A DNA stretch of 64,000 nucleotides from Sipunculus nudus (lineage: Eukaryota > Annelida > Sipuncula > Golfingiida > Sipunculidae): NCBI GenBank assembly GCA_026874595.1, contig CM049307.1, forward strand, positions 38,236,862-38,300,861. Reading direction: 5' to 3'. The translations under genes and the position numbers were made by a program. The notes below the pieces were generated by a model. That model made no database searches. It had not been told where the DNA came from and saw only the letters and a program-made list of their open reading frames with translations. Position 1 is the stretch's first letter. Every line of letters starts with the position of its first letter. Below are positions 36,801 to 44,688 of this stretch, one piece after another.

Positions 36801-38680
36801 ACTACACAGGTGAAAGAATAACTATGCCTAGTTTCGGAAAGATTGGTCCAAGGGTCTAAGAGGAGTTCTCCGGAAACAAACTCGGCAGCGACAGTGGATA
36901 CCGGTCAAAAACCTAGTATCCAGAAGTTGTTTTGGCAGATACAATTGCTGAATTGTTTGTTAAAGAAAATATGCCTCATTTTGTGGTTTACAAAAGAACA
37001 TTACAATTTATGATGTCACTATGGTTTATATTATACCAAGTGTCTAGAGCTCAGGACCTGGATCCATTCCCCCAGAGCTAAAGTTCCATACCATTTCCTG
37101 TCCTCATGCAATTCGTTGAAGAGTTATAAATAAATGCATACATATAACGATCAACATAATCTATCTAACATAATTAATACTCTGTGCAATTTGTGAATCA
37201 ACTTAAAAGTTATAGGCCTAAATGCAAATGGAAATTTATTAAGCACTTTATATTAGGTAATATATCAATATAAAATTCAGCAGTTGATTTTTATTTACAT
37301 TTTCTGAAAAATTCCTTTTTAATTTTGCTGAACCCCTGGTCTATGGCTATTCTCCAGGTTGTAGAAAGTCCTACATATAGTGATAGAATTGAAATTAAAT
37401 GAAATTTATTTTTGATACACTAAATACCGGACCAAGCACAAATGCTCTGATAGATCAGTCAGTTGGTTCCAGAGAAATAGCTCCCGTGGATGCGTCCAGG
37501 AATGCCAATAGAAAGTGCCGGAACTTAGCCTGTGTGAACTGTGTCCGGGACCAGACCTGTAGCAACAGCCTATATTATAATTTTAAAGTTGGCCAGATAA
37601 GCACTTTATTATAGCACTTTATTCTGGATGTAGTCCTGCTACTACTACCTTTACCACTACTACTGCTGCTGCTTATAATAATGCTTTTGAATCGCTCAAG
37701 TCTAATATGTATTCACTCAGGATATTCCCATTCCATTAAAATCCTTTCATTTTTGGTTTAAGGAAAATCTTGTGTTTACATCTCCAATCATTTATTTTTG
37801 TTCTCTTCTGCAAGAAGTTCAGGAGAATATTTTTGTATTCATCATCCATCACTTGTGTAAATTTTGCAAACAGGAACATGAAGCTCTCAAAGGAACAAAA
37901 AGAAGTGCAATTTTAGAATGCACCAAAGTGCTTTTTTTCTTTGCTTTGATAGTTTTGTCCCTAGTCTTATATGGCATTTCAATATTAATGCCAAAACATG
38001 ACACTGACAAAAAATTCTAAAGAGTCAAGATTTGAAAGTGGAGTCACAGACAGGTGTAATTAAAGCACTCTCATTAGTTGGTGCACCCAACTTACACATA
38101 TTGCCCTGTGTGTGTACATATATATATATATATATTATACATAATTAAATATATATACATAATCTGATATCAAATACATATTATATATAATATATATATA
38201 TATATATATGTACATATTTATACTACTAGACTCGCATTTGGGTCATGACCTTAATTAAATAACAGAGCTCTTGTCACAGAACTAAGTCATGTCCTCTTAA
38301 TATAGGCCAAACCCAGTGTAAGCCAGTTCTATTCATACCAAAACAAAGGTTTCCTGTCGGTATTTCGGTCAGTCTTGATTTTAATGTGGGTCTGTTACTA
38401 AAGAAAAAATATGTATAAATATCGAAAATGAAGTAGAAATCTACTATTAAAAATAGCTGAATTACAAGCCATGCACCAACTTTTTTTAAAAGAATGTAAA
38501 CAATAACAAGGAAGATATTGCCATCGACAGCAAAAATATAAATATACTGCAAAGTGTATATCATCAATTGATATATATATAGTATTAATTTCCCGTTTAT
38601 TCGAATTATTATGTACCCATTAAAAAGTCCACGAATTCTGCGTTTGGGTTGTCATCTGAAGGTCCCTTTCTCTTACTCAT
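12722..38680 (-). CDS. POLB: POLB: DNA polymerase beta (13 coding exons, complete)
   Basis: Base-excision repair polymerase: it removes the 5'-deoxyribose phosphate left by AP endonuclease and fills the one-base gap in the nucleus. Coding exons (plus coordinates, in transcript order): 38617-38680, 33668-33792, 33192-33266, 28588-28646, 28075-28124, 26965-27016, 25883-25937, 25120-25192, 19834-19904, 18127-18213, 14878-14942, 13953-14092, 12722-12816. They sum to 1011 nt, 336 residues plus stop (human 335), and every junction phase agrees. The lyase domain has the nucleophile Lys at 73 (human K72). Helix-hairpin-helix motifs lie at about 64-77 and 104-112. Polymerase-domain metal ligands are D191, D193 (GDIDILL) and D257 (RRIDIR), with nucleotide-site residues S181, R184, Y272, F273, G275, D277, N280 and R284 ([13 protein letters not shown]). 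The numbering is human plus one. The start ATG has A at -3. Introns total about 25 kb and are full of repeats. Confidence 0.95.
12817..13952 (-). other. POLB intron 12
   Basis: An AT-rich intron with an inverted-end element at 13472-13804. The (AT)-rich stretch near 13260-13340 is low complexity. No extra exon. Confidence 0.7.
13472..13804 (+). mobile_element. Inverted-end MITE with TTA duplication
   Basis: A 333-bp element with long imperfect inverted ends (about 70 bp): left CGCAGCGTTTCCATGAGCAC, right (reverse) AGCAGCATTTCCATATATAT. TTA flanks both sides (13469-13471 and 13805-13807), which suits PIF/Harbinger-type insertion. The ends are rich in alternating purine-pyrimidine (ATATGCGTATATG). 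Non-coding; the open frames here are artefacts of the inverted ends. Confidence 0.65.
13953..14092 (-). CDS. POLB: POLB exon 12 (nucleotide-binding pocket)
   Basis: It completes Arg259 and codes residues 260-305. [17 protein letters not shown] holds the steric-gate-region Tyr272-Phe273, Gly275, Asp277, Asn280 and Arg284, all as in vertebrate Pol beta. [14 protein letters not shown] is also near-identical. This is the longest coding exon. Confidence 0.95.
14878..14942 (-). CDS. POLB: POLB exon 11 (third catalytic aspartate)
   Basis: Residues 238-258 plus two bases: [16 protein letters not shown] then RRIDI. Asp257 is the third metal ligand (human D256). It lies next to the tandem satellite intron; the acceptor CTGCAG and donor CAG|GTAATA are normal. 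Confidence 0.92.
15226..17990 (+). repeat. ~20-bp tandem satellite (CAATATGGTTGTATGTGCAC)
   Basis: About 125-130 copies of a 20-bp unit, head to tail, interrupted once by the element at 17760-17942. Variants (TGCACC, TGTACC, TACACC, TTTGG, ATTTGTTTGTCT) form longer blocks. One segment around 15640-15845 recurs 397 bp later almost base for base; another around 16455-16690 recurs 344 bp later. These show segmental amplification on top of the monomer array. The unit lacks stop codons in several frames, so it yields open frames up to 283 codons on both strands that encode only repeat peptide. Confidence 0.92.
17760..17942 (+). mobile_element. Short inverted-end element (MITE-like), copy 2
   Basis: A 183-bp insertion inside the satellite. 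The left end CAGTGGCGAATCCAAAAAGG and right end CCAAAATTTTGGATCTGCCC then CTG are inverted relative to each other. Its right half matches 11240-11412. The satellite resumes with AATAT on the right and ends with CATAT on the left, which fits a 5-bp AATAT duplication with one change. Confidence 0.65.
18127..18213 (-). CDS. POLB: POLB exon 10
   Basis: Residues 209-237: [20 protein letters not shown] then LSLGDSKFM, in phase 0 at both ends. It matches vertebrate [28 protein letters not shown]. Confidence 0.92.
18439..18546. repeat. 108-bp foldback
   Basis: CCAGGTATTGATAAAGGC at the left and GCCTTTTATCAATACCTGG at the right are inverted copies with one extra A; ~70 bp lie between. It may be a miniature transposon or a hairpin-forming relic. 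No clear target duplication. Confidence 0.5.
18790..19560. repeat. Degenerate ~160-bp tandem repeat
   Basis: About five diverged units recur in the same order: a phrase like CTCAGTCACTTTT, then ATGC-AGAGG, then TTTTCTGCA-TGGATAGCA, then CAAGCTTTCA, then ATAGCAAGTCTTATCAA, then a TTTGG-TTCAAATGAGA stretch and TTTGCAAAA. Divergence is high, so it is old. Confidence 0.5.
19834..19904 (-). CDS. POLB: POLB exon 9 (two catalytic aspartates)
   Basis: It completes Gly185 and codes [15 protein letters not shown]... to Lys208. Asp191 and Asp193 in GDIDILL are the paired metal ligands (human D190 and D192). The Pol X signature G-G/S-x9-13-D-x-D spans exons 8-9. Confidence 0.94.
21568..21840 (+). repeat. 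Interspersed repeat, copy 2 (plus)
   Basis: It begins AAGGGACCCATGGGTCACGG TGCTCAGCT and continues through GGAGACAGGGAAGAGGATTG. It is the inverted partner of 9994-10330. Confidence 0.6.
22840..24858 (+). repeat. Cluster of interspersed repeats (three copies of one core)
   Basis: A core with TTATGTTTGGGCCCATAACT, then GTGGTTTTGATATTAGGCAG, then GGTTTTTAATG-AAAA, then a CTCGAAGGAA-AAGTC segment and TTTTGGGGACATCTAACTGT occurs around 22860-23130, 23545-23815 and 24485-24750. Two copies end in GGACAGAC-GGACGG and the foldback TAGCTCAGATGACT...TGAGCTA at 23918-23948 and 24826-24856. Between them is a copy of the 5750-5990 segment (24124-24370) and a G-rich run at 24002-24033. Confidence 0.65.
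25120..25192 (-). CDS. POLB: POLB exon 8 (nucleotide-phosphate contacts)
   Basis: Residues 161-184 plus one base: [18 protein letters not shown] then CGSFRR. Ser181 and Arg184 correspond to human S180 and R183, which contact the incoming triphosphate. Acceptor GTTTCAG, donor AGAG|GTAAGA. Confidence 0.93.
25883..25937 (-). CDS. POLB: POLB exon 7
   Basis: It completes Lys142 and codes [18 protein letters not shown] (143-160). The IPREEM motif is identical to vertebrate Pol beta and lies where the polymerase domain begins. It ends in phase 0. Confidence 0.92.
26965..27016 (-). CDS. POLB: POLB exon 6
   Basis: It completes Asp125 and codes [16 protein letters not shown] (126-141) plus two bases of Lys142. 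This is the well conserved LNHHQ(R/K)IGLK(Y/H)F segment of the thumb/D subdomain. Acceptor TTTGCAG, donor CAA|GTAAGA. Confidence 0.92.
28075..28124 (-). CDS. POLB: POLB exon 5 (second HhH, second half)
   Basis: It finishes Gly108 and codes [16 protein letters not shown] (109-124), then one base of Asp125. It matches vertebrate GPSAARKFVDEGIKTLED in length and pattern. Acceptor TTTTTTAG, donor GAAG|GTGAGG. Confidence 0.9.
28588..28646 (-). CDS. POLB: POLB exon 4 (second HhH, first half)
   Basis: Residues 89-107 plus two bases: [19 protein letters not shown]. The intron interrupts the second helix-hairpin-helix right after GI; the split Gly codon (GG|C) completes GIGP in exon 5. The donor is GG|GTAGGT. 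Confidence 0.9.
30080..30690 (+). repeat. Tandem-like repeat with AGGTCAnnnTGACCT palindromes
   Basis: The phrase AGGTCACCATGACCTAATTT recurs at 30102 and 30322, and a variant TGGTCACAGTGACCT lies at 30658-30672; each is followed by TTTCAGG-TT. The 15-bp palindrome equals the classical estrogen-receptor element layout. It is repeat-borne; function is unknown. Confidence 0.55.
30690..30980 (+). repeat. Duplicated segment ending in CAGCTGAGCTCAAAA
   Basis: GGACAGACAGGCAGATGGAC then GGACAACAGACAAAGCGT and CAGTCAGCTGAGCTCAAAAT occur at about 30735-30796 and again at about 30910-30978. Each is followed by the same AATGAATTGATTCATTGTTTA-type sequence. A local duplication of the tail of an interspersed repeat. 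Confidence 0.6.
31950..32358 (-). mobile_element. tRNA-derived SINE with perfect 16-bp target duplication
   Basis: Read on the minus strand from 32358, it opens with a tRNA-like head. The A-box region is TGGCTCAGGTGTAGAG and the B-box GAGTTCGATTC, followed by a ~300-bp body, ending in an A-rich tail (T run 31948-31957 on plus). The 16-bp sequence TGATAATGGACATATT flanks it at 31934-31949 and 32359-32374 with no mismatch. A run of G (near 32250) lies in the body. Insertion by LINE-type retrotransposition is the standard reading, and the perfect duplication suggests a fairly recent event. Confidence 0.85.
33192..33266 (-). CDS. POLB: POLB exon 3 (lyase active-site exon)
   Basis: Residues 64-88, [18 protein letters not shown] then KLRKLEK. 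It carries the first helix-hairpin-helix and Lys73, the Schiff-base nucleophile, plus Lys69. The vertebrate Pro before GVG is Asp here. Exactly 25 codons, phase 0 at both ends. Confidence 0.93.
33267..33667 (-). other. POLB intron 2
   Basis: A short 401-bp AT-rich intron. The plus-strand frame 33395-33865 crosses it and exon 2 antisense and is not a gene. Confidence 0.7.
33668..33792 (-). CDS. POLB: POLB exon 2 (lyase domain, DNA-binding helices)
   Basis: Residues 22-63. It contains [19 protein letters not shown] with the conserved His35-Lys36 pair (human 34-35) that contacts the 5' phosphate, and [10 protein letters not shown] leading into the hairpin. The acceptor is TTTCTACAG and the donor TTG|GTAGGT. 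Confidence 0.93.
33793..38616 (-). other. POLB intron 1
   Basis: A 4.8-kb intron containing composite element C (34234-36945) and an AT-rich (TA)n stretch with self-complementary ATATAT around 38115-38210. The plus-strand frames at 37399-37614 and 37772-38020 are short, show no family and lack codon-like pattern. Nothing else was recognised. Confidence 0.65.
34234..36945 (+). mobile_element. Composite tandem-core element C (with nested array)
   Basis: It begins CTAGAATACAGATAGTCAAC, the 5' segment shared with elements A, B and D. It contains core-like units with GGTGGTGCCACC variants (34490-34750 and 35790-36730). Nested at about 34880-35760 is a different array of three ~290-bp units with AGGTCAAGGTCACCCATCTT, ending in GGACGGACGGACGGACAG and a small foldback (AGCCCATCAGCC...GGGCTGAGGGCT). 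The right end (GAGTTCTCCGGAAAC, then ACCTAGTATCC...CAGATACAAT) matches element A. The terminal hairpin is partly decayed. Confidence 0.6.
38617..38680 (-). CDS. POLB: POLB exon 1
   Basis: Residues 1-21 plus one base: [20 protein letters not shown] then Met. The MSKRK start is the same as in vertebrate Pol beta, while residues 6-20 are lineage-specific and acidic. The donor is ATGG|GTACAT; the leftover G joins exon 2's AA to give Glu22, restoring the family ELAN motif. Confidence 0.9.
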
Positions 38681-39210
38681 TTTGCTGTTACTGAAATATT
38701 TATAAGCCCCAACACGAACAAAAACAAAACGTGACGAGGCAAGCATGTGCTGGACTCAAACCTGTTGACACACAAGCCGTCCCAGAATGCAAAGCTCTTC
38801 CGGGTGACGTTGCTGATAACTTATTCGCGCATTCAATTTTACGCCACGTGCGTCCCTCCCACGGAATACAACATTAAATGACCAAAACCTTGCCTTACAT
38901 TTGTGAATAAATCCACTTTACGCCAAACACGTTCCTTTTTACTTTATGATGTATTTTGACATATCTTATACAAGTTATTCGATATTATTCGAACATCTGT
39001 TCCCAGGCCCTGATTATATTTTCTGAGCTAACGTTTCATCATATGTTTTGTGACATCATAAGATCAATCAATGGATGCACGTACCCGGAAGGAGTATAAT
39101 GCGCCACCTGGTGAGCACTTATAACGGGGCCAGCTACCGGGACGTGGCATCATTCACCTCAGTTGTGACAACGAGTAACAGTAACAACTCTGTAAGCGTG
39201 GTCCGTGAAG
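38681..39210. promoter_or_regulatory. Putative bidirectional promoter POLB / MCG-start gene
   Basis: 530 bp between the POLB ATG (minus) and the ATG at 39211 (plus). The region is richer in CpG than its surroundings. Sites seen: an ETS core CTTCCGG at 38797-38803 directly beside a CRE half-site TGACGT at 38805-38810, an E-box CACGTG at 38845-38850, and GACGTGG at 39141-39147 near the plus-strand start. A CRE is known to control mammalian POLB; that this site works the same way is inference. Confidence 0.55.
38797..38810 (-). promoter_or_regulatory. ETS + CRE composite site upstream of POLB
   Basis: On the minus strand it reads ACGTCACCCGGAAG: a CRE half-site followed after one base by an ETS core. 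It lies about 120 bp upstream of the POLB ATG. Paired ETS/CRE sites are common in housekeeping promoters; function is not shown here. Confidence 0.45.
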
Positions 39211-39217
39211 ATGTGTG
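39211..39217 (+). CDS. Candidate 7-nt first coding exon (Met-Cys-Gly...), GFPT1/ASNS-like
   Basis: ATGTGTG followed by a strong donor GTAAGTG, with A at -3. It codes Met-Cys plus the first base of a Gly codon. Enzymes with an N-terminal catalytic Cys of the MCGI class, such as glutamine-fructose-6-phosphate aminotransferase (GFPT) and asparagine synthetase, start this way. A tiny first exon would suit them. It sits at the end of a promoter-like interval shared with POLB. The exon that should start (G)GIFAYLN or GIWALFG was not found in the 24.8 kb to the right edge. The call rests on seven bases, a donor and context, so it is tentative. Confidence 0.35.
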
Positions 39218-42200
39218 GTAAGTGAACCGAAACAGCATCACACTGTACATTAGGCATCATATGCCACAGTCAGTCCATGCAAACACATATATTTATAATC
39301 AAACCTTTTATATGCTTTTGTAACTTTCATTCAGAGAATGTTATCAAGCTTGTGTTGTTATGTTCATGAACGTTCACTTATGTTTTAACTTTTATGTTTG
39401 AGAGATCATACTGATAGAGTTAGAAGTAGTCAAGTACCTCGCTCATGTAGGCTTATCAATATGAACTGTGTTTTGGACTCCGTGTAGATCTGGATGGACC
39501 TTATAATAGTTTACATTAATGTACGTTTGAATAGGGACATGAAAACCATGCTTTTTATGATAGTGGGCGTGACCATTTTCAAGTGGCATACTTGTGGGGT
39601 TCATGCCAAAAAATCATGTTTGGGTGTTCAGTAGATTATCCAGTGAACCAAATGATACCACAAAAATCAAAATGACATTGAAAAGCAAGAACTTACATAC
39701 ATGCATTTCTGAGACAACTGCTACATATACAGTATAAAGTATTCTTGTAAAATGTCAGTCCATCAATTTATAATTCAATACTAATATATACATGTGACAT
39801 GACTTGATGTTTTCTAGAATTTAATATTGTGTTTGCAAGTGGCAGTAGTCATCGAGGCTTATCATAACCAACATTGGAAACAATGTGTGAAGGCTGAAAT
39901 AGATTGAATAAAAAAAAAGCAATATTTTGGAAAAAGAAGATTTTAATTAACTTTATTCTTTAATTATTGTTTTATTTGTAAAGTTGTTTTGGGTTTTACT
40001 GATTATGCCTGAAGATAAAGTAAATTTATTTATATTGTGTTGTTATTGTCTTTGATACCGGTAACAATTATCATGTACAGTTATAAATGTCAAGTGCACT
40101 TTTGAAGCTTAAAGCTAAATTGATATATCAAAGAGATCATGTTAGCAGCATTACTCACATCCACTGTGCAGAGAACTTAAAGTCAAATGATAACTTTTTG
40201 CTTGATCAAAATTCTTTAAAACTGAGGTATACATTTCAATATTCACAAGTAAAAATGATTCCAGGCTTTCTATGATGTGATTTCTGTGTGTTTTTGTACC
40301 CATGGCTTGGTTATAAGAAGTAACTACCACATTATTATGATTATCACTGTTGTACCTCTGTACAAATGGATAACATACTGGACAAAATTATATTATTTAA
40401 ATTATGTTGGGTGTGCTTTTTATGATATTATTTACATACACTCTGGTGAAAATCTACAGATCAGATCATATGCTGAGATCTACAACTTACAAGTACTGAA
40501 TAATCAATTGATATCACCACTCATTCACTCTCAGGTCAAGTGTACATTTACTAGCCAGTTAAGGGTGAATGACATGCCGTGGCAGGTTGGAGATTATAAA
40601 CAGACTATTGGACATGGTATTAAGGATACAAAGAAATTGGATATTCAGGTCTAAGATAATAAGAAATTGAATGTGGTTTCCAGGTACCTATAAATGCCAT
40701 TTCAGATAGGCTTAGTTAATTTTAAATAGATATAGAATCCAGGACAGTGATATACTGAGCACTAATTAAAGGATAACTAGAAACAAAGTCCAGAAAAATC
40801 TGGATTATAGGATACTAAAAAGAGGATATAATATATAGAATCCTGGCCCCAGAGGTAATTCATGCAGTATAGAAGCTTATGGAACATTTACAATAAAATG
40901 CACAAGGTTGGACTTGGACTTCAGAATTGAAAATAACACAATACTGAACATTCAGACCTCTATACCTTTTAATTAATTGGAAACTGAGTATACTCTCAGA
41001 TTTCTCTAAAATAATTTGCCTTAAGATCATAATTCTATAATTGATGAATGTGTTTACCAGTGGCAAATGAAATCATACAGAGAGTTACATCAGCTCTGCA
41101 TGTTACCTGAAGAAATAGTCTGTGGCACATGCCATGCTTAAAGTATCTCTATGATTTCTCTAGAGTTCAAAGACTACTGTTATACTAGGTTTAAATAACT
41201 TACAGTTAATCAATTTTCGTCCATGAAACATAGTGCAGATTGATCCAGACCCAGGTGACAGCTGGCATGGTACAAACAGCACAAACGCAAGTCATCTGTG
41301 TTTGTATTAAGATATTATCACTGAAATAGTGATTTTCTGATTTCTGCATGCAGGTAAAGACATTCTTTGATTGATCTCTTGTCCAGTGAATGCCAAATAT
41401 TGATCCAGAGATTTGGCCATTCATATTTGTATTACTGCCAGCTTTTTTAAAATGATATTCCATGGTCTGAATTGGCTTGTTTAACAAGGCAGTAGATTGA
41501 ATAGGATCACATTTTTTATTTCTTTAAAGTTAAACTTTGGTCAAAAAAACATTGTTTCAACTACAAATACAAGATAAACTACTAAGTGATACATGAATTC
41601 TTCAAAAAACATCACATTAAAGCGAGTCACCATTTGGGGTAGGAAATTAAGTCAGGGAATAAAGTCACAAAATTTTAGGGTAACTGATAAGTGGCATGAC
41701 TAGAAACTAACTGCATTTGAACAAGTTTGAAAAGTTTATGTATTTACAATAATCAAGTACAGAAGCAATGTTTTTCAGCAAAATACCATATACTGCAGTA
41801 TTTAAGACAAAAAAATATGTGTTTCAACAGTTTGGTTTAAAAAAAAACTTGCATTTTTGCACTTAAACCATTCATGAATAAGCAGCAATGATGGTAGAAG
41901 ATGTCTAAGATGGGTGTCATGGTGTAGTTTCTCCATGGTGTGTGTCATGTATTCGTGCATATTGTTGATGACAGTGTGTGCATCATGCTGAATCTATGAG
42001 TGATCTGTAAAATATTTTAATACAGGACACCCCACCCTGTTAAAGGTTTGCAGAGTTTGGGTACAGTCTTTTAAACAGGACAGTTGTATGGTAACATAGT
42101 TACAGTTACAGGTCTTGTTACAGTTTCTTTTATGCTTGCATTGTTGTAGTGTAAAATCCCGTAGTGAGCTCACCCATTTAACTGCCATCAGTATTTTAAG

Positions 42201-44688
42201 AACTCATTTTGGTTCCCTTCTTTCAATGGCTCTGATGCAGCATAGAATAGTCCAAAATCTGGGCAAACAATTAATAAATTTGTACTGTACAGCATGTGAG
42301 GCATTCTGTTTCTTTACTTTTATTTTGTGGATTAATTTAATCAGCACCTGATATTTCACCCTTTTGAATTGAACTGAACTATATGAACCAAGCTAAATAC
42401 AAACCATGATACAGATAATTACAATACTTTACAAGCAAATGTATGATCCATGCCAATGAAAAAGGGCTGCTCTTTCTTAAGAGCTATATGCCCCTTCATT
42501 ATTTACATTAAATATTTAATTCAGAGCAAACATGAAACACTGAAATAAATAGAAATGTGATAAACTCAGCTTGTCAAAACAGGTTGGCTAATTACTAATT
42601 ACCATAAAATGATGCCTCACTCAGGTAGATTCATGAAGTTAAATGTTTATTGTTTAAATAATTGTTAACTTAGGTAGATTTATTAAGATACCTGTTTACC
42701 GTTACCCATACTAATTAAATTTGAATGCTTATATGAATACAAATTTTATGTTAGTTTGTGAAGCATGGTAGGCTAATAGTCATACACAAGACTGTGGACT
42801 GCCAGGACTGGAAGTTTGTGGGTCCTGTTTAGACAAAATTCTCAACTTATCCAGTAAGGCTCTTAGCTAAAGTCTTAACCTCAAGGGTGTATCCTGTCCA
42901 CGCAAAAGTGAATGGGCACTGATCATGGGGGTTGGATAAAAGTGGAAAGCATCACCATCCAGTGTCTTTAATTGCTGGTTGGGTTGCATGCTCCTGTGGA
43001 GGATGAGAAAAGGTACAAGCATGAACAGGCGTGAAAAACCAGGAAGGCAAAAATAGAAGGGGAAGATGAAACTGGCATCATCACTGAGATCAGAAAATAA
43101 ACCTGCATGGCACAGTAATATCTGAGCGAATTTAATAATGCAACATGTAACTAAGCAATTAACCTAAACAAATCCATTTCACACAAAACTCGTATGACCC
43201 TCGAAACCATTCAACTGTAAATACACAAGATCGTCTGAAGCCACAGTTTATACTTGTCAAATCGACAGGGTGCCTGGAACGTGTTTTATCCTATCACTGG
43301 CTGTGGGATCCTGTGATTAACTTTGATGTCACGTTTCTCTGTAGTACAGTCTGTACAGTCCCCCTGCTGTGGTATGTTTTATACAGTAATGTGCAGGTTT
43401 GTTTGATAAACTTGTCAGACCCTTGTTCATGTGACATGTAGAAGGGTGTGTCAGATGATACAAGGCCTGTCTTTGCATAATAAATTCACTGAGTACATAT
43501 TAACTGACCAGTTCAAGGCCATTTGTAGAATATATATACAGTTCCAATTAATATGGGATTTATTTCTTCACTCAAATGTTCATTGCACTTTGCCTTTTAA
43601 TTTTACATATAAAAGATATACACAATAACTTTACCTGAGTATGATATATCATGTATCATTGTTTCTTAAATTCCTATAATTGTTTATAGAAAGTCTGAAG
43701 AGGTTTGCTCAAGGAGGGAATACAAAGTATTAGAGTTTAGACTGTAACACGAGCCTAACGTATTGCAGGTGCCACCACACAGTAGATTGGGGATTTATAA
43801 AGCTCCAAGTGAAGATGAAGATCCAGATGGTTCAATCAGTTTAATTCCAATTCTTGACAATTATTCACAGCAAAGAATATTAAGTGATGTAGACAAATAA
43901 TACTAGTTCTTAAGGATATAAGTCTAGTCTTTGGCATAATCATTGTGCCTTTCACCATCTGCCATGTACTTTCTAAAACCTGTGGTGACATGTACTTTCT
44001 TTGAACATTCAAGGTACTGTTAGTTACAGGGTTGTCTCTTAGTTACCGGTATAGTAAAACCTCATTAGGGTTAATACCATCACTTGCACATATGGTCAAG
44101 TATACCCTGCTTTGTTCTGATTAAATGTTCAACCATATAGCACATTAAATCAACCATATAGCAGCAGTACTGATCCTAAGTCCTTGTTGTCTGACAATCA
44201 ATGAACTGTTTTCTTACATGTTACATAACCTAGCTTGCATTTAGTGAATTACTTACTTCCCCCAATCATTAATAAACTAGCCTGTGGTTACAAAGTTCCT
44301 CTGACTCTAGTGTTCTGTCTGTTACTTTACTGATAATAATTATTATTATATACTTAAAATTTATGGCAACCCATACAAAAATTCATACATTTGGATCTCT
44401 GTTCTAGCCTGAGATATACAGCAACATGCTGAAGCCACAGCATCAGGCGATATGAATAACACAGGAATCCTCTATTTAAAGATGAGGTCCCATGATTATT
44501 GTATGAATGTGAATGTGCCTGACAGATTTTGAATAATTTTGTCAATATTCATAAAGGTTAAGGTGAATAAGCACTATTTGATCACTCTTTGAGTTTCCTT
44601 GTTACATACATAAAAAAAAAACATGATTTTATGGCCTGTTTTGGCAAAATTACAATTTACTGTCATAACACTTATTGTCACTATATTC
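39218..44688. other. Non-coding stretch (first intron of the MCG gene or intergenic)
   Basis: AT-rich sequence. A possible old tRNA-derived SINE remnant lies at about 42760-43060. The frame 40277-40654 (125 codons) has no recognisable family or repeat and is probably chance. No exon was supported on either strand. Confidence 0.45.

Noticed and set aside
37772-38020. 82-codon frame with a hydrophobic stretch near POLB intron 1 start
   Set aside because: Short, AT-rich, hydrophobic by base composition; nothing supports expression.
40277-40654. 125-codon plus-strand frame as a gene
   Set aside because: No family likeness, AT-rich composition like the surroundings, no splice or promoter context.
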